Assembly (NCBI GenBank): GCA_002633005.1
Contig: NMRA01000142.1
Coordinates: 728,860 to 792,859 of the forward strand
DNA from: Phoronis australis
Lineage: Eukaryota; Phoronida; Phoronidae
Direction of reading: 5' to 3'
DNA length: 64,000 nucleotides
This document shows, piece after piece, positions 43,901-58,900 of the stretch. A model generated the notes under the pieces. The model did no database searches, was not told where the DNA came from, and worked only from the letters and a program-made list of their open reading frames with translations. The position numbers and the translations under genes are program-made. Position 1 is the stretch's first letter; each line of letters begins with the position of its first letter.

Positions 43901-46900
43901 ACTGTAAGGTGTGACAAACTGAAGCATACTAAGAAAACAGAACAAAGTCAGATTGCCCGAATCAGTGCAGCTATATCTCACTAAACTTGTGGGTAGTACG
44001 TAAATAAATATTTCTTCCCTTTATCCCAGTACAATGGAGCCACTTAATGCAAATTACATTTTCCTGGGAACTTCCAAAAATAGGCTTATGGGTGGATATT
44101 CGATTCGAAAAACCACCTTTCAAAAACGTTAAATGATACCAAATACACGCCCAGACGTATTTTCAGAAAAGGGGGTGTATTTTTGGAAATCGTGTCAAAT
44201 ATTTTATTAAGCAGTTTTAAATCAAATAATCCTGATTAGTTATTCACTTAAGACTGTCTTCAAAGTAAGTAAAAAGGTAGTTACCAAAAAAGTCAACCAA
44301 TATCTCGTTAAAGGTTGGTCACTTGACTGAAATCGGGATCCCAAAATATACTCTCAAGCCAAAAAAAAACAACAAAATTTTACATTTCAAAAACACATTA
44401 CATTACATATTTTACAACAATCTATCAGATTTTTCAACATGCAAACAATTACCGAAAATATGCCCATTGGCAAACTTTTGTGTGGACCCATTTTCGGAAA
44501 TCCCGGGTAATGAAAATAAGCATGAATCACCTCCAAATTATTGCTAACCAAACTGTATTTCCCATTTTTGCAAAATACCTGAAAATCTAAACTAAACTTC
44601 AGAATCTCACACACCTTCACCAAAAGATTGTTTCTTTCCCAAATCCTAATTTTGAGACACATAGTTCAGAGTGCAGTCGTTCAGTAAATCGTTCACGTAA
44701 GAATTTACACTTTGCCAGAGAGGAACGCTGCTTTCAGAGCTTATCAGAAAGATGAACATTTTTGGCTTTCAAAATCATAACCCCGCAGTGTCATTGAGCA
44801 TTCCAAATAAATGTGCAGAAGAAAATTCAAACAGTATAGAGCAAGGAGAAAGCAGCCATTTTTGATGGTACCCCTATTAAATATGCAGATCCCTCGTTGT
44901 CTTGCCGAGGAGGAGGCAGTGTGACCTATTGGGATAAGAAGTGTCTGGAAAATGGCCACCATCTTGATTCTGCATTCACTTCCAATGAACAAACATGTAT
45001 GACCTGCACAGACTGTGTTCAATATTGAGACAGCATGATATTATGTTTCCTCGACTGAAGCAAATGCCGACTCAAGTTGCTGGACTTTTGCCGGGTCATT
45101 TTTAAGGGTCAATTCAAGCCACGAGAACAATCATTAACACATAAAATGTTTTCCAAGATAACCAGGGATCTGAACGTTTAGTAAATAATAACATCAAAAA
45201 CAGATGCATTCTCATTCAATACTTGCTAAAGTATGCGCGAGAAGACTACTGGTGTCCAAGTTGTAACATCGCTGTATGATTTCAAACAAACAATATTATT
45301 TAGTATTGCCCTTGGCAATGCCAGAGGGCCGCAGGATGACAACCCCTGTGACAAACATTGCACTGATCTCCAGTGATTGGTTGCATGAAAAAGTACCGAT
45401 TCAGAGAGCTCACAAAGTTGCCAAAGCAAGTTATGAACGTCCCTGGTAATGCAAGAGTTTTGATTAAGGAGCATTGCATGGTGCTACCACACACTCCGGC
45501 ATTATTGGAAGCTGTCTAATTACGAGTGAAGTTCCTGTGATGTATAATTTAAAGCCATCAAACACTTGGGACACGTTGTTTAAAATCTATTCATACACTT
45601 CCCCGAGTGTCAACAGTACTCTTCATCATACTCATGGTTCTAGTGTCTGAGACTAAACTAAAGGGATTTACTCAAGGTATGCCAAAAAGTTAGGTCCCTA
45701 CTTAGAATGAAAACTAGTTGGAAACTTTTCATGAATTTCATGAAATGATCCTTAAAACTGAGAAATGACCCCAAAGGACGTCCCTAAATTTAAGAGAATG
45801 ATATTTTCATGCAACCAACCACGAGATTCCTATTTCAGGTACAACAATGTCCAACTCAACTATCCTCATGGCGGCCACAGTTTTCAGACCCCTACTTTTC
45901 GTCTCGGGTAAAGCAACACCTTACCTGTACGGGGTCCGAACTCCTTGCCACTCAAGATGTGATGAAGTAACGTCTTCATTTCAAATGGACTCAGGTTCAA
46001 GAGCTGCTCAGAAGCTTCGTCACCTGCAAGTACCATGACGGAAGCGTACTGCGACACTGATAGGTCAGTAATCACAGATTTTCAGTTATCCGCATGCTTA
46101 ATCTCAGCTGCAAACAGATATTGCCATAAACGCTAAATTTTACTAACCACAGAAAACACCGACAGATAACTGCTTTACATAAAAAAGATAAAAACTTATT
46201 TAAGATGCAATATGGTGGACAACAGGACTCCAGCGTTACGATGTCTTGTACTGTACAGCCCTCTGATAGAAAAAGAGGAATCTATCGTTACCATGTTTGT
46301 ATTGTACAGCCCTGATAGAAAACGATAGGAATCTATTTAGCACTCAAACAAAATAATCAGCGATTGAAAAATGAGAAGATAAGAATTTTGGTAATCAATT
46401 TTCTGCGAAATTGGAGATGAGATCATCATTAGTTAAATCTCTACTGAGGCTTCTTCTTAACTTCTAAACGTCACTAAGGTGGCAATATTTTTTTACATCA
46501 GAGTCTTCTTAGCTTGAAAATGATAACTACAAGTCCACTATGTAATGCAACCGGCTGAACCCCCTGATTCAGTGTGATAAGCTGGTTACTAATCGAACAT
46601 GGTGACTGGATATCAACCAGCGGCTGGGTGATTGAGGGGCCGTCATATTTCAGGCAACCTATCAGCTCAGCAGCGCAGCACGAATATGAGGAACTTTGTC
46701 CTGTCTTAGATGAGGGTATTTCTGGTGCCAAGTACTGCTTCAACCAACCCAAAATTTATAAGAACTTTGGCATGCACTAAATTAAACAGAAACAACTACG
46801 CTGGCTACAACACAATAGAATTCCTGGATTTATGACACCTTGATCAATTTTTAGGCACTAAAACCATTGTTCAAGCTAACAATTCCATAATAATTTGATA

Positions 46901-49900
46901 CACCGATGACCAAGTGTTCAAATGACAGGCATGACTCCCAGTGTTTAGACAGTGAAGAATTTCAATTATTTAAAATTAAGGGATTTTCAATGTATGACAA
47001 GCCTGGTGCAAAAGGGTCATCCCAAGCAAATTATTTCACAATAAAAACAATTCACACAAAATTTCAAAAATTGTCATTTTTAGTGGCGTAAGTGGTATTT
47101 TCATCTTCGCGTATCAATGTTGGTATGTTTAACCAAAATTTGCTCTCCAAGAGCAAGTCGCACCACATCAGACCATGCCAGTCACATGAGGGCCAAGTGT
47201 CATGTAGAATCTTGCTCTTTTAAGGAAATTTGGCACTTGGGACCACGTGCTACCAGCGAAACAGAAACTTAAGGGTAAAGAAACACCCATGCACAGAGTC
47301 TGTGATAGTAGTATTAGAGTTGATGACCTCAATTTGTCAAGGTTATGTAGGACCAAAGAAAAATGACAAAATCTGGTCAACTTCGCAACAATTTCTCAGA
47401 AATGGGTGTCAGAATTTTTAGATGCTGATTATATGTCACACTCTGTTTTCCACGCTGTAAGGAATTTTAAGGTGATCCATTTTACAAGAGGGCTATCAAA
47501 AATAGGAAATATCATAATTTTAATGAAAAAGCTAAAAACTGTATAAAATGAGTTAATTTAAATAACTGAAACAGTTTTTTGAGATTTCACCTTGAACATG
47601 TATATCTGCAAATGAAATTTGGTCAAAGTATAGATGCTGGTGTTTTGCTACGAATCTACCTTTCTTCTTGTTAACTTTTACTAAAAAGATGTGGTCACAA
47701 CGCAATCGATGGCAAACTGCTATAAAGAGCAAAATCAAATTCTGCAGGCTTTCTACTTTTAGACAATGTACCCCATTACTGGGTTAATTTTACATTTTAA
47801 AGATATCTGAAAGAATATGCAGATGTGTCTAAAAAGCCATACATAACCTTAATAACGATATTATTTGAGTGACAGTGCTGGAGTAAGGGTGAAAAAAGAC
47901 AAGCAACAACACTGAGCTGAAATGATCGAAGTACAAAGTTTAGATCTTCAGAGCGTGACACAAAACACATAACACTTGTCTGATGTTACGTTTGTCATAA
48001 TCGCCAATTAGAATTTGTCGCAATGCATAAATTACAAGGCTGGGCAATTTCCATTGTTGTGGGAAGAATGTCAGTCGATGAAAATGATAACAAAATAAAC
48101 AAAGTAGGGGAGAACCGAGCCAAATGTAGACAGTAATCTCCGATAATAGGCAAAATGTGGTACAATCCATGCTCTCATAGACTATTATCCAAACCAATCA
48201 ACGCACGTGATTTTCAGAATATCTTATATTGATGCATACCGCTTGGCATTACTGGTAATAAATTAGGAAATTTTTCACAACTTGGATACGTTTTACAGAA
48301 TACCGACTTTAACATTCTTTGGTAGATTTTTTGGCACACTGTAAGCACCCCATCATGAACGCAGTGTGTAAAAGAGTGAGCAGTGGATACTTAATTTTAC
48401 AAATCCCATATTTAGCACCCTATTTAAAAAAAGCCGTTTGCAAATTAGGCGCCATATGCCAATGCCAGAAGACGAGTGCTCTCCAAGTTAACGTGAAAAA
48501 TGGAACTCACGTGATGATGTTAATCGTCATACTTTACCAAACGGAATCGGCAAAAGGGCGAAGCAAAAAATTATTTAACGCACACAAGGGGATGAGTAGC
48601 AGAATGATAGGAAAGAAAGAAAGAGGTGTGGGTAAACCCATCCGTTAATTGATTGACACCTTAGAAACTCAATTTATATTAGACTCTATGTTACCTGCAG
48701 TAATGGAGTTGATGTCTCCTGTTGAGGAATGGTGGAACAAAAAGCATTGAGACGGTCTGACATTTAGTTTTCAACAACAAACAATGCGAGACTCTACTCG
48801 GTGAACTGAGCAAATCACGACAAAAGAAAGAACAAGAAGTCTTAGAGGACATGCAACAAGGAAGGAACAGGTTTACATAAAGGCTTTCGACAATACGAAA
48901 AGTAGCGAAAGTCGACAGTGGGACTAAGCCAACACTAGCTTGACATTTACACTTGTCAACTGTCCTGCTTTTGGTGGGATTGTTGCCAGTTTTTGTTTCC
49001 CATGGTGCAATTAACGTAACTTAAAATATTCTAGCATTTTTCCACATGATTTACTGCAATTTTTATCCGACTACAATAACGTTGCCACGGCACTTTTGTA
49101 TGTTGCAGAAGAACGTGCACCCTACTTGCAATTTGGCACAGCTACAGCTCCTGCTGCTTCATTTTCAATTTTTTTGTGAATGTTTGTTTGTATCCAAAAC
49201 ATGACAGTATACAGTTTTATTCGCCCGCAATCACACACGCTAACACACAGACGTACACATTAATTTCTCTGAGCCTCCAGCTGGTGTTTCTGTAGAGAAG
49301 AAACCAAACCACTTTTGTTAAAATTCAGCATCTTTCACATTTTGCTGATAATTATATTTTTTCATATTACAATGCATTTCCAATTCGTTAATGAAAAATG
49401 TTTTTAGCTTTCAATAATAAATCTGCTTTTTAGCCAATAAAATAATTAAGTTGAAGATTTGATTCAGTAGAAACTTTGGTTTTGCCAAAAATTACTGTAT
49501 ATTAGATATTCAGTGAGTGATCAATGTTTCTCGTGCTAAGACACAAACAATTGGACAATTAATAAAAAAATGTTAATTTTTTTCTGGTTCCCTTTTACAA
49601 AAGGTATATATATCTAACTGAGAAATCCCAATACGTCTTAAGAAATCATTTGTTGTTAAAATTCTATAAACGGTTTTAATTTGTATCCATCTTAGGCCCA
49701 TGTTATCAGAACAAAATACAATTTTGTTAAAATTACTTGCCACTCAGTCATCGGTACAGTGACCTCTAAATTAGCCTGGCACTTATCTAAAACTTTTGGT
49801 TTTTGAAATGATATCTTAAGAAATACATTATCAATATTAATTCATAAAACATTATAAATTCACCTTTCATTTTCAAAACGTTGGCAACTGTAGACATTGT

Positions 49901-52900
49901 AAGACAACACAAACGAAAAAGTTAGTAATAACATCATGGACAAGACTTTCTAAGAGAACCAGTGATGATTCAACACTAAAACTAATTTTTTCTTTGAGTA
50001 CTTTAGGTCTGATTGTGGGGAGCAACAGCATGCTCAACAATGATAGGTCACGAGCAAGGTCACCAACAGGTGTCGCAACACTCCAGACTGTTTTTCTTAC
50101 CAGGACACTTGAGTGTTCGAGCCAGCTCTGAGGCCATGACTTGAATGATCAGACCGACTCTTATACGCAACATCTCATGGAACAAGTGAGGCTCAGTACG
50201 AATGAACATGGCAAGGTACACGAGTAGTTCCTGTAATTGATACAGACAACAAGTATAACATAATGAACACAAGACACACTCAAAAGGTACTCAGGCAATG
50301 GCTCCTGTAACATTACTGTACCAAATATGGACAGCTATGACCACGTAAAGTTTTGCTCACGGCGCATATGGATAGAAAATGAATATGATTATTGAGGATA
50401 GACACACATGTAGAGGAATATAATGAAACTGACTAAACACACACAGAATAGCTTTTGCAGTGTTTCCAAGTTAACATGTACTTTTGATATCAACATGTAG
50501 TTTTACATGTTGTTTACCTATTTGGTTCTGGGTTCAATGCAGTGTAAAGATTCTAGAAATTTCTGAGATCACATCGTAACAACCAATGATATGATTAGAT
50601 AAGATCATGTGGTTTTTACCAGCCAAACATTGAGTATAGTACACAAGGACACATTCATAACAAGCATGACAACATATATCAACAGCTTAATGTAAGATTT
50701 ATACAAACATCTACTTTATTTCACATGACCAATTCTGCAATTTTTACGGACAGGTATACTTCACACAGTTGTGAGAAATCAAACTTGTCTGTTCATTGTA
50801 ATATCAAGTACAGTACGAACTTTGTCGTCCGTAGGTATAGGTCTAAACGTGTAGGTAGTATTAACAGCACATCCTTCTCATCGGTGAACTTATGAAAGTG
50901 ACAAGCTGTAATACTACTACACGATTATACCTATAACTACCAATCCCACAGCAACTTCCAGTGAAGACCATACTCTGGGCAATTTTATCTACAGTGCTAC
51001 TGTCGTTTCTCAAGTGCATTGTGGGACAGTTATCAGCTCATAAACATCCAACAGCATCACAGATAACAAGGGGATGTGTAACTCGATTTATAATTTCCGT
51101 TTCAGGCAGGGAGATTTAAGTTCAACACAATTGGATGGCGCACGCCTCAAGAATTGTTTGCGCAAAAGATCTGTTAATCTATTGAGATGCATTTTGAGGC
51201 CTGAATCCAATCTATGATTGCTTTTTCTGGCAATAGTCTGATGTAACATGCCCGTATTTTGAGAACCAGTTTGATGCCCATTATTCAGTGGAGAAAACTG
51301 GTTCTCAAAATTCGAACACCTTATATCACACCATTACCCTTTTGTCTTACAGGCACCAACAAGACTCTTGCAGTAAAACCAGGAGTGCTGTATATGAAAT
51401 CCCTTAAATTAACAAGAAACTTAATGGCAACACGCTCCATCAACACACTGATTTAATTTACCTGAGTGAGCATAGCTGTACTACTGTCGTTGCCGCACGC
51501 CTCGTGGATTATGCGGGCCGTCTCTTCAGGATTTCGAGGACTGGAATTATACATCATAGAAATTTTTAGCCAAAGAATCGTTTTTCATACAGGTTTACTA
51601 TCTTAGCGACCAGGGACAATATATGAAATGTTTCACAGACAGCAAACGACACACATTTTTGCATCCGACCGATAAATCGGTGGACTACAGCATTTGCATA
51701 GTAAGCACAGGGAGGTATTAGTTTGAGCCCGTCCAGTCTTTAAGCTTTAGTTGGCGTATATATGAATTATCAATAGCTCCTAAACAAGCAAATCAGCCAT
51801 GCAAAGTAAGATTAGCCAAATACCTGGTAATGACCATCTCCCTGAGCGAAGGCTGACCGACGGACAGTTGTTTCTGACGGACCAGAATGTCTGTAGTGGC
51901 CTTGGCTAGATCGTCCACGCGTTTCTTCAACATTCCTGCGGCATGTCGCACCAGCCACCATTTCTTCATCTTTCCAGCCTAGACAATGAGCAGCCAAGTG
52001 TCAACAATGACTTATTAGACTGACGGATCTGGGATATCATCAAGGGGGCTCAACTACAATTTCCAAAGAACAGATGTTGGCAATGAATTGCTGCTTTATG
52101 CCAATGACCTTGGGAGGGAGTGTGGGCCTCTGGTTCCCCTTAATTCCATTCATGTATTTTAAGTTTGAACTCGTATCATCGGTGAGAATTCCGTATAAAA
52201 TTATTTTTAGAAGCACCAGGAGATTCTGGGAAGAAATAAACTCAATGACCAGCGGAGTATTGCATCACATAGGGTTTGTGAATTTGGTCACTTTACTTAG
52301 CTCAGAACACTCTGAAGCTTTGTGCATCCATGTTTGTAGCTATAAATGTGAAGGAATAAATATTCTACTACATCAATAATTTGGCCTTTAGCCACCACTT
52401 CCTTCAAAGTAAAGATGGGTTATTTTATAAGGACACCATGCAGCAAAAATATACATATTGATCAAAGTCATAATAAAGGTATCGATTTACATGTCAATGT
52501 CACAAATACATGGTTCCACGACAGAAAAATGTTGCAAAATTTCATCAGCTGATAATCTGTTGTATTGTATTACACAGAACATTGCACTGGTTGCACTGCT
52601 TTACTTAATGGCTTTCCCTCACCAGAGGTCACTACTCACCTTCTGGTACAGCTCCACCTGTAGGTCTTTGATTGTACAACCTGGCTTCCCAGCCATTTGG
52701 GTGTCCCAATCAGAGCCTCTGGAATAATCACAACTCATTTACGGTAAAAACTCATAAATTTTTGACAAAAGTGAATAATTATTACCAAATTTGCCCTTTT
52801 TTCATGCTTTTTAATTTGTCCAGGAGATTCCGCCAACTTGGTTCTAACGCTTGCCACTTTTCTATGGGAAAATCACCAGTTTAACTCCGTTTTATAACAC

Positions 52901-55900
52901 ACGTGGTTAATATGCTCTATGGTTCACAGAAGTTGTGGCATCAGCATCAAACTTAAAAGTTAGTTTTGTTGATTTTTTCCAGTTTGAACAAATATGTTTG
53001 TGCAAAGAAATAGGCTAACGTCATATAGTTTGTCTTCAACCTGGGATAGTCGCTAGGAGCGCGACATAATCCCTTTCTAAACCTATTGCATTCATTTGAC
53101 AAGACAACACTTACTTTGTTATATACAAATAGTGTATTATGTCGGCCTGTTCGTGCATCGACTCTGTCTGTTTGAGCAGGTTAACTAGTTCATCACAGTC
53201 CAGCGTTTGGAACAAGGCCGTGGATGACGTCCTCGTGAGTCGTTCGTTGGACGTGCTGGGGCGTAGGTGGGACCCTTGCGCGGGGAGGTAACCAGCTGTG
53301 AACATACAACAACATCCTAACTGTTGTGGTTACTGTAAAATGTTCCATCATTAGCAACTGTACAGTAAATCCACAGAATGAAGATGGAATCATTTCAACA
53401 GTGCCATGCATAAAAGGAACAATATTAGTTTTACAGCCGAAAACACACACTTTGAGAATTATTGTTAAATGGAATAAACTTCTTTATGTTAAAAACTTTG
53501 ATCAAAGCTATAAAAGAACAAAATCCGCTGAATTTTTGTGATTTCATTTCAAATCGCAAATTCTCGCTGTTGTCTGCCAGACGTCCGAAGTCTTTACGAT
53601 TGAAATATGCTTGAAATAATCTGCTAGTTAACACATGGGATTTGGCTCAGAAACAGAGCGTTCGGTTGCTATTACGGAGCGAGTGGATTTGATTCCGCAC
53701 CTTCTCCAAATTTCTGTAAAAATATTTTTCTCGCAGAGAATGTCCCTTTAAGGCACTGTGACAAGTCCACAAATCATTGCCCCCTACGTAGCAGCATGCA
53801 AAAGCAGCAGCTTGTAAACGGATGTGTCAGTGTTGAATTTCTAAGTAGCTGGATTCAAATATAGCGAACATTATGGTTAAAATTCAAATAAAACTAAAAT
53901 GTCATACATCGAAACTTGTCATAATTTTTGGGCTGGGTACAAAAAATTCCTTAAGACGCATCTCTTTGCATTCTCTAAATTTAATCGATGTCCCTAGAAA
54001 ACTCTGAAACATTGGCTATCAATGGTCCCATTGAATGTGACTGGATCATCATACAAAAACCTTGAATTATGAAAAAGGTTAAGTCCCAAAGAACTCATTA
54101 TTTCTAGGGTGTGTTCGTAGAACCAAGACATTAGCCATAACCTTGTGGGAAGAAATCTTCGCTTATGGAATAGAAACACTGAATTCTTTCCATTGTTCAT
54201 GAATTCTTTCCCATAATTCAGCTTTCCAATCTCACTGACCAATCATTACTAAGATCTTGTGAGTGTATGCGAAACACATGCCTTACACTCAGACATGTGA
54301 TTTCGAGCGATCTTGCTCTATGACGAAATTCTCGAATCTAGGGAATGCACCCGTTCTATGCCACAAGCCAAGTGTCTCCCTAATGGCTGGCCTTATAGAG
54401 TACACGTCGTACAGATCTAACAAAGTCAGTATCAATTGTTAAGGATTAGTCTACATGTTCTTGCCCTATGCAAAACTGAGCATATGACGAAGTTAATACG
54501 CACGGTCATCATTAGCCTCTATATGTATGGAGCGGGACCGTCGTATGATGCCATGGACGGACGACGACCTTCGCCTCATCTCTTGACTCACTCGCCGCTT
54601 CCTGAAGGGAACTTCAGAAGACGGTAGGTGGCGCTGAATACTGGTTGGGCTGATCATATCCTCCATCATTCTACAAATTCCGTCCTCTAGAACATAAGAG
54701 ATATAAAAAGCGTAATCAATGACTCAATAGACAAATTTAAAAACAAACAGCAGACAGAAAACTTGTCCTAGATAAATAATCAGTTATGCAATGGAAATCG
54801 TACACTTTTTTCCGCAATTTAACATTCCAGCCTCACAGATCAATCATTTCAGTGGCGACCACTTTGCTCATATACGCAAGCAAGCTCTCAAGCAAATCCA
54901 CAAAATATTTTTCATTCGTGTAATTTAGCATGGTGTTACATTATCTCACTTTCCTTGCAAGAAACTTGCACAACAGAACACACCCCAATTTACCGTGCAC
55001 TCGTCATACCTGCCAGCTCTTCACCCTCCTCCTGCTTGGTGAGAAATGTTAACTTGGTGATACACGATGTACTGAGGAAGTCTGTCAGGTAACCAAGTAG
55101 TACTCTGTAGATACAACGTACAAGTATAACTCATTAGAACTTGAACTGCCATAACTTGATACGAGACAGAGATACAAAGCAAGTCTGTCGGGTAACCAAG
55201 TAGTACTCTGTAGACACAACATACAAATATAACTCATCAAAGTTTGAACTGCCATAACTTGATACGAGTCTGAGAGATACAAAGCAAGTCTGTCTTTGCA
55301 GATATGAAAACAAGTCAGAGTATCTTATCCAAAATTGAACAATTGGATATCAAAGGCATTTGTGTGTATTTTGTACAAATAAAAGCAAATTAGTGTACCT
55401 TGTAGTAGCTTCAAGATGGAAAGGTGAAAGATGCTATGTCTCATTAAATCCATGAAGATTTAAATTTGCAAAAAGCGCCACCTACTGACTTACTGGAAAA
55501 TTGTGGGTACAAGAGTAAAAAGAAATAATTTGTAAATAAACTGCGATTTTAAAGAAAACACCGCAACTGATACACTTTAAGTGTTTGAACATATAAAAAA
55601 CCCTAGTAATTCCAAATGCAATCGTTACTTGATAGTGAAATAAGTAAATAATAAAAACTGTGCCTGGTTTCATTAGGGTAACAATGGAATATTACCATAC
55701 TCATTTACATGTAAATTGTCTCACAAAACAAGATTTTCACGAGATTGAAATTATGGCAACTGGTTCTTGGATGGTTTCCAGCACACTAGAGGACCCGGGG
55801 TTGTTTGTAAATAAGTACTTCATTTGAATTATTCAAAATTTAATGAGACTATGCATCTTTACCCTGGGGACACGAAATCAAAAGAACAGGACATTCATGC

Positions 55901-58900
55901 GTAATGAATGGTATTGTCATTTGCGAGTAATCTATTTTTCAGAGTAACGAAAGCACCACGAATTGCTAGATGACAAGAACAAATGACATTGAATCATTAG
56001 TGAAGCCTACACAATACACTGCCATGGTGCTAAAGGTAAAGACTGAAGCAACCTATCAGAATCCAAACAACAAATGCATCATGAGTATGATGCAAGTGTT
56101 AATATCTGAGCCAATCAAGAGTGAAGCGTTGAAAAAAATTTACCTTGTACCGTTGATATAACCCGTCTGTAATTTCTTCAGAGTGGCTGCAAGGGCAGGG
56201 TGTAGGGACTGTCGGAAATCTAAATCAACAGACAAATGTCAAACATTAAAAAACCTGTACAAGTAGGAAAGAATGGTAGAAAGATCATGAAATAAGCCCA
56301 ATCCACAACCAACTATGCAAAAGGATCACTCTTAGATTGTGATTTTTGACCATTTCATGAGTTGTAATTCAAAACATAACACATTGTGCTTCAATGAAGC
56401 TTGTGCCATTTTGGCTTAGCGTCTCATGCAGCGCCGCCTTTTGGTTCTTTGATATGGCATGTTAGCACTCTTGAGATTATGTAGGACCTTATCGACAAGT
56501 CTGCATGGATCCATAAAAATAGAATTATACTTATTACTTTATCTAAAAGCAGAAAGCCTGAAGAATTTTGTTTGTGACTTCATACCAATCAGCAAGAAAT
56601 TGGGTCAAATGATCGTGTCATCTCAGTAAAATTTAGTGAACAAGAAACGTACATTAACAGCAAAACAATGGCATCAACAGCATGACCAAATTCCGTTTGA
56701 TATACGTTTTGAAGATGAAACCTCAGAAATGACGTTGAAATTATCATTTCGTTTTAATTTATTCTATTCAACTTTTGATTTTTTTTTAATTCGTCACTGA
56801 AGTCGTATTTTGGATACCCTTCGTGCAAAAAAGGAGCATTTTAAAAGCAATTCCGAAAGCATTTTGGAGAGCAGTGCACAAAGCATAGTATCCAAAGGTT
56901 TCACATGAATCCGAACAGCCATTTCCGAGATTTTAAGCTCCGAAGTCAGCCAAATTTGGACATTTCTGCGGGTCCTACATAACCTGTACTACAAATAATC
57001 ACACCATAAATTAAATGGAACCTGATAATTTCTAACAGACTTGACCTAATAAGCACTGCATGGGACTTGAAGATTGGTTTGCCAACAACTGGCCATAAGC
57101 ATTTCAGAGACAGCAGATATCTTAACAAACGCTAGCACAAGGCCAGTAGACACACATACCGATCATCCAGTGTGAGATTGTGATGATGACTGTAGGTCGG
57201 CCCAACATCTGCCAGTTGGTGCGTAAGTAAGCGATGTCCGTCCTGAACTGATCCAGCAGGAATTCAGTGTCTAACACCAGGTAGAAGGCTGTCGAGTCCA
57301 GGAACTACAACAACAGGAGGTCGGCGGACATGAGAGTCCCGTAAATTCATGGATCTTCTAAGATCTAGATTGTGACGTAGCTAGAATCATTGCCGAAATA
57401 AACACTGAAAGCTTTTTGACGACTGAATTTCAATAGCTGAACATCCTCTGCGGACTGGTGGACAACTGACAGAATGCCGTGACACTCCAAGTGGAAACAA
57501 CAAAGTCTACGTCAACATAAATAAAAAATCTACACAAAGTTCCCTAATAAATGCTCATCTTGCACAAATTCACAAGTTTTATAACAAAACTGGAATTTGA
57601 ATACAACAGTAGGCATACCTGAGGTGTAAACGCCCATATCTCGTCGTTCATTCTGTACAGTTTACTTGTGGTGAGCAAGCCACACTCTGCTGATGGACGG
57701 CCACTTAAACCAAGCTTCGGACATTTACCTGCGATTAACAACATTTGATATTGAATAGTACTAGCAAGTGACAACGAAAAGTGAAATTTTGTCTACAAGA
57801 TTCTAACTTAGTTTGACAACCTTACCATTTTTCAAATATCTGTAAAATAGTGAATTTACGACCAATAGTATAAACTTAAGGTGGACTTTCTCAGAGCACG
57901 TACACAAATAAGGCAACAGCCATGTACTTATTAATAATTTAAAAACTTGTCTCCTACTGCAAAATCTCATCGGACAAATTAATCTTTTTCATGTTTCAGA
58001 AGCTTCCAACCTTGTTATGAATGGCCACAATTTCTCAGAACCACTGTCAGATGGTAGGTATAGTACAGATCTTAAAAGGTGATAATTACGGTATTTATTT
58101 GGTGCTACTTATCATTTAATGAAAAAATGAGAAAGTAAGATTTCACTTGTTGGCTATACTGTGTCCTTATCTTTCCATTCAACAAATCAAATAACACCAT
58201 TTTTCCCCAATACAATCCTGACCACACATATTTACTGAGAAATAGCCTGTACAGTTATTTCCCGTGGGAGACAATGATTTGGTGGGAAAACGTGACAGAC
58301 ATGTTGCAATGTTCTATACAAGACGCTCACATGTGTGACTTGATCCATCGCACATCATGGGATGACTGACATCGAGCACAATAGTTGACCAATTTCATTT
58401 TTATTAGTAGTGCGACACATACCTAAATTAGAATACAGTTCTCGTAATAGCTTTCCTGGAAACACCCGCACATGACTGATTTCTTTGAGAGTTTGAACAT
58501 TGAGACCATGTGACAGCAACTTCTCTTGTATTAAGGAATCTTCAGCGATTAATGCCACTGAAATACACAAGACAGTCACCTACATGAACCTCAGAAAGAC
58601 ACTGAAATATACAACACCTCACGACAGTTTAGTAACAATTCCCTCACTTTCTTACCTTTCCTGGATTAACATAAAATATTTGAAAAATTGAAACACATGA
58701 GAACTTTTGGCAACAAAGATATTTTTATTAATCTTTTGAAAATTACATCTCCAAGAAAATTTTATCAACACTCAAAAAAAGATTACAATAGACCAACAAG
58801 CACGAGCCACATAAATTATAACCCAACACTGTTTGCCCAAATTCAGTGCTTTTTTCTAGTATGTGCTGTACTTCGTAGATTGCCAAACTTCTTACATCTA

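Noticed and set aside
48319-48648. 109-codon plus-strand open frame within a PHKA intron
   Set aside because: No similarity, no domain, no splice context. The length is within chance for this much noncoding sequence.
53641-53712. tRNA-like stretch GGCTCAGAAACAGAGC...TTTGATTCC
   Set aside because: The T-arm and acceptor stem do not pair properly. At best it is a decayed tRNA-derived repeat.
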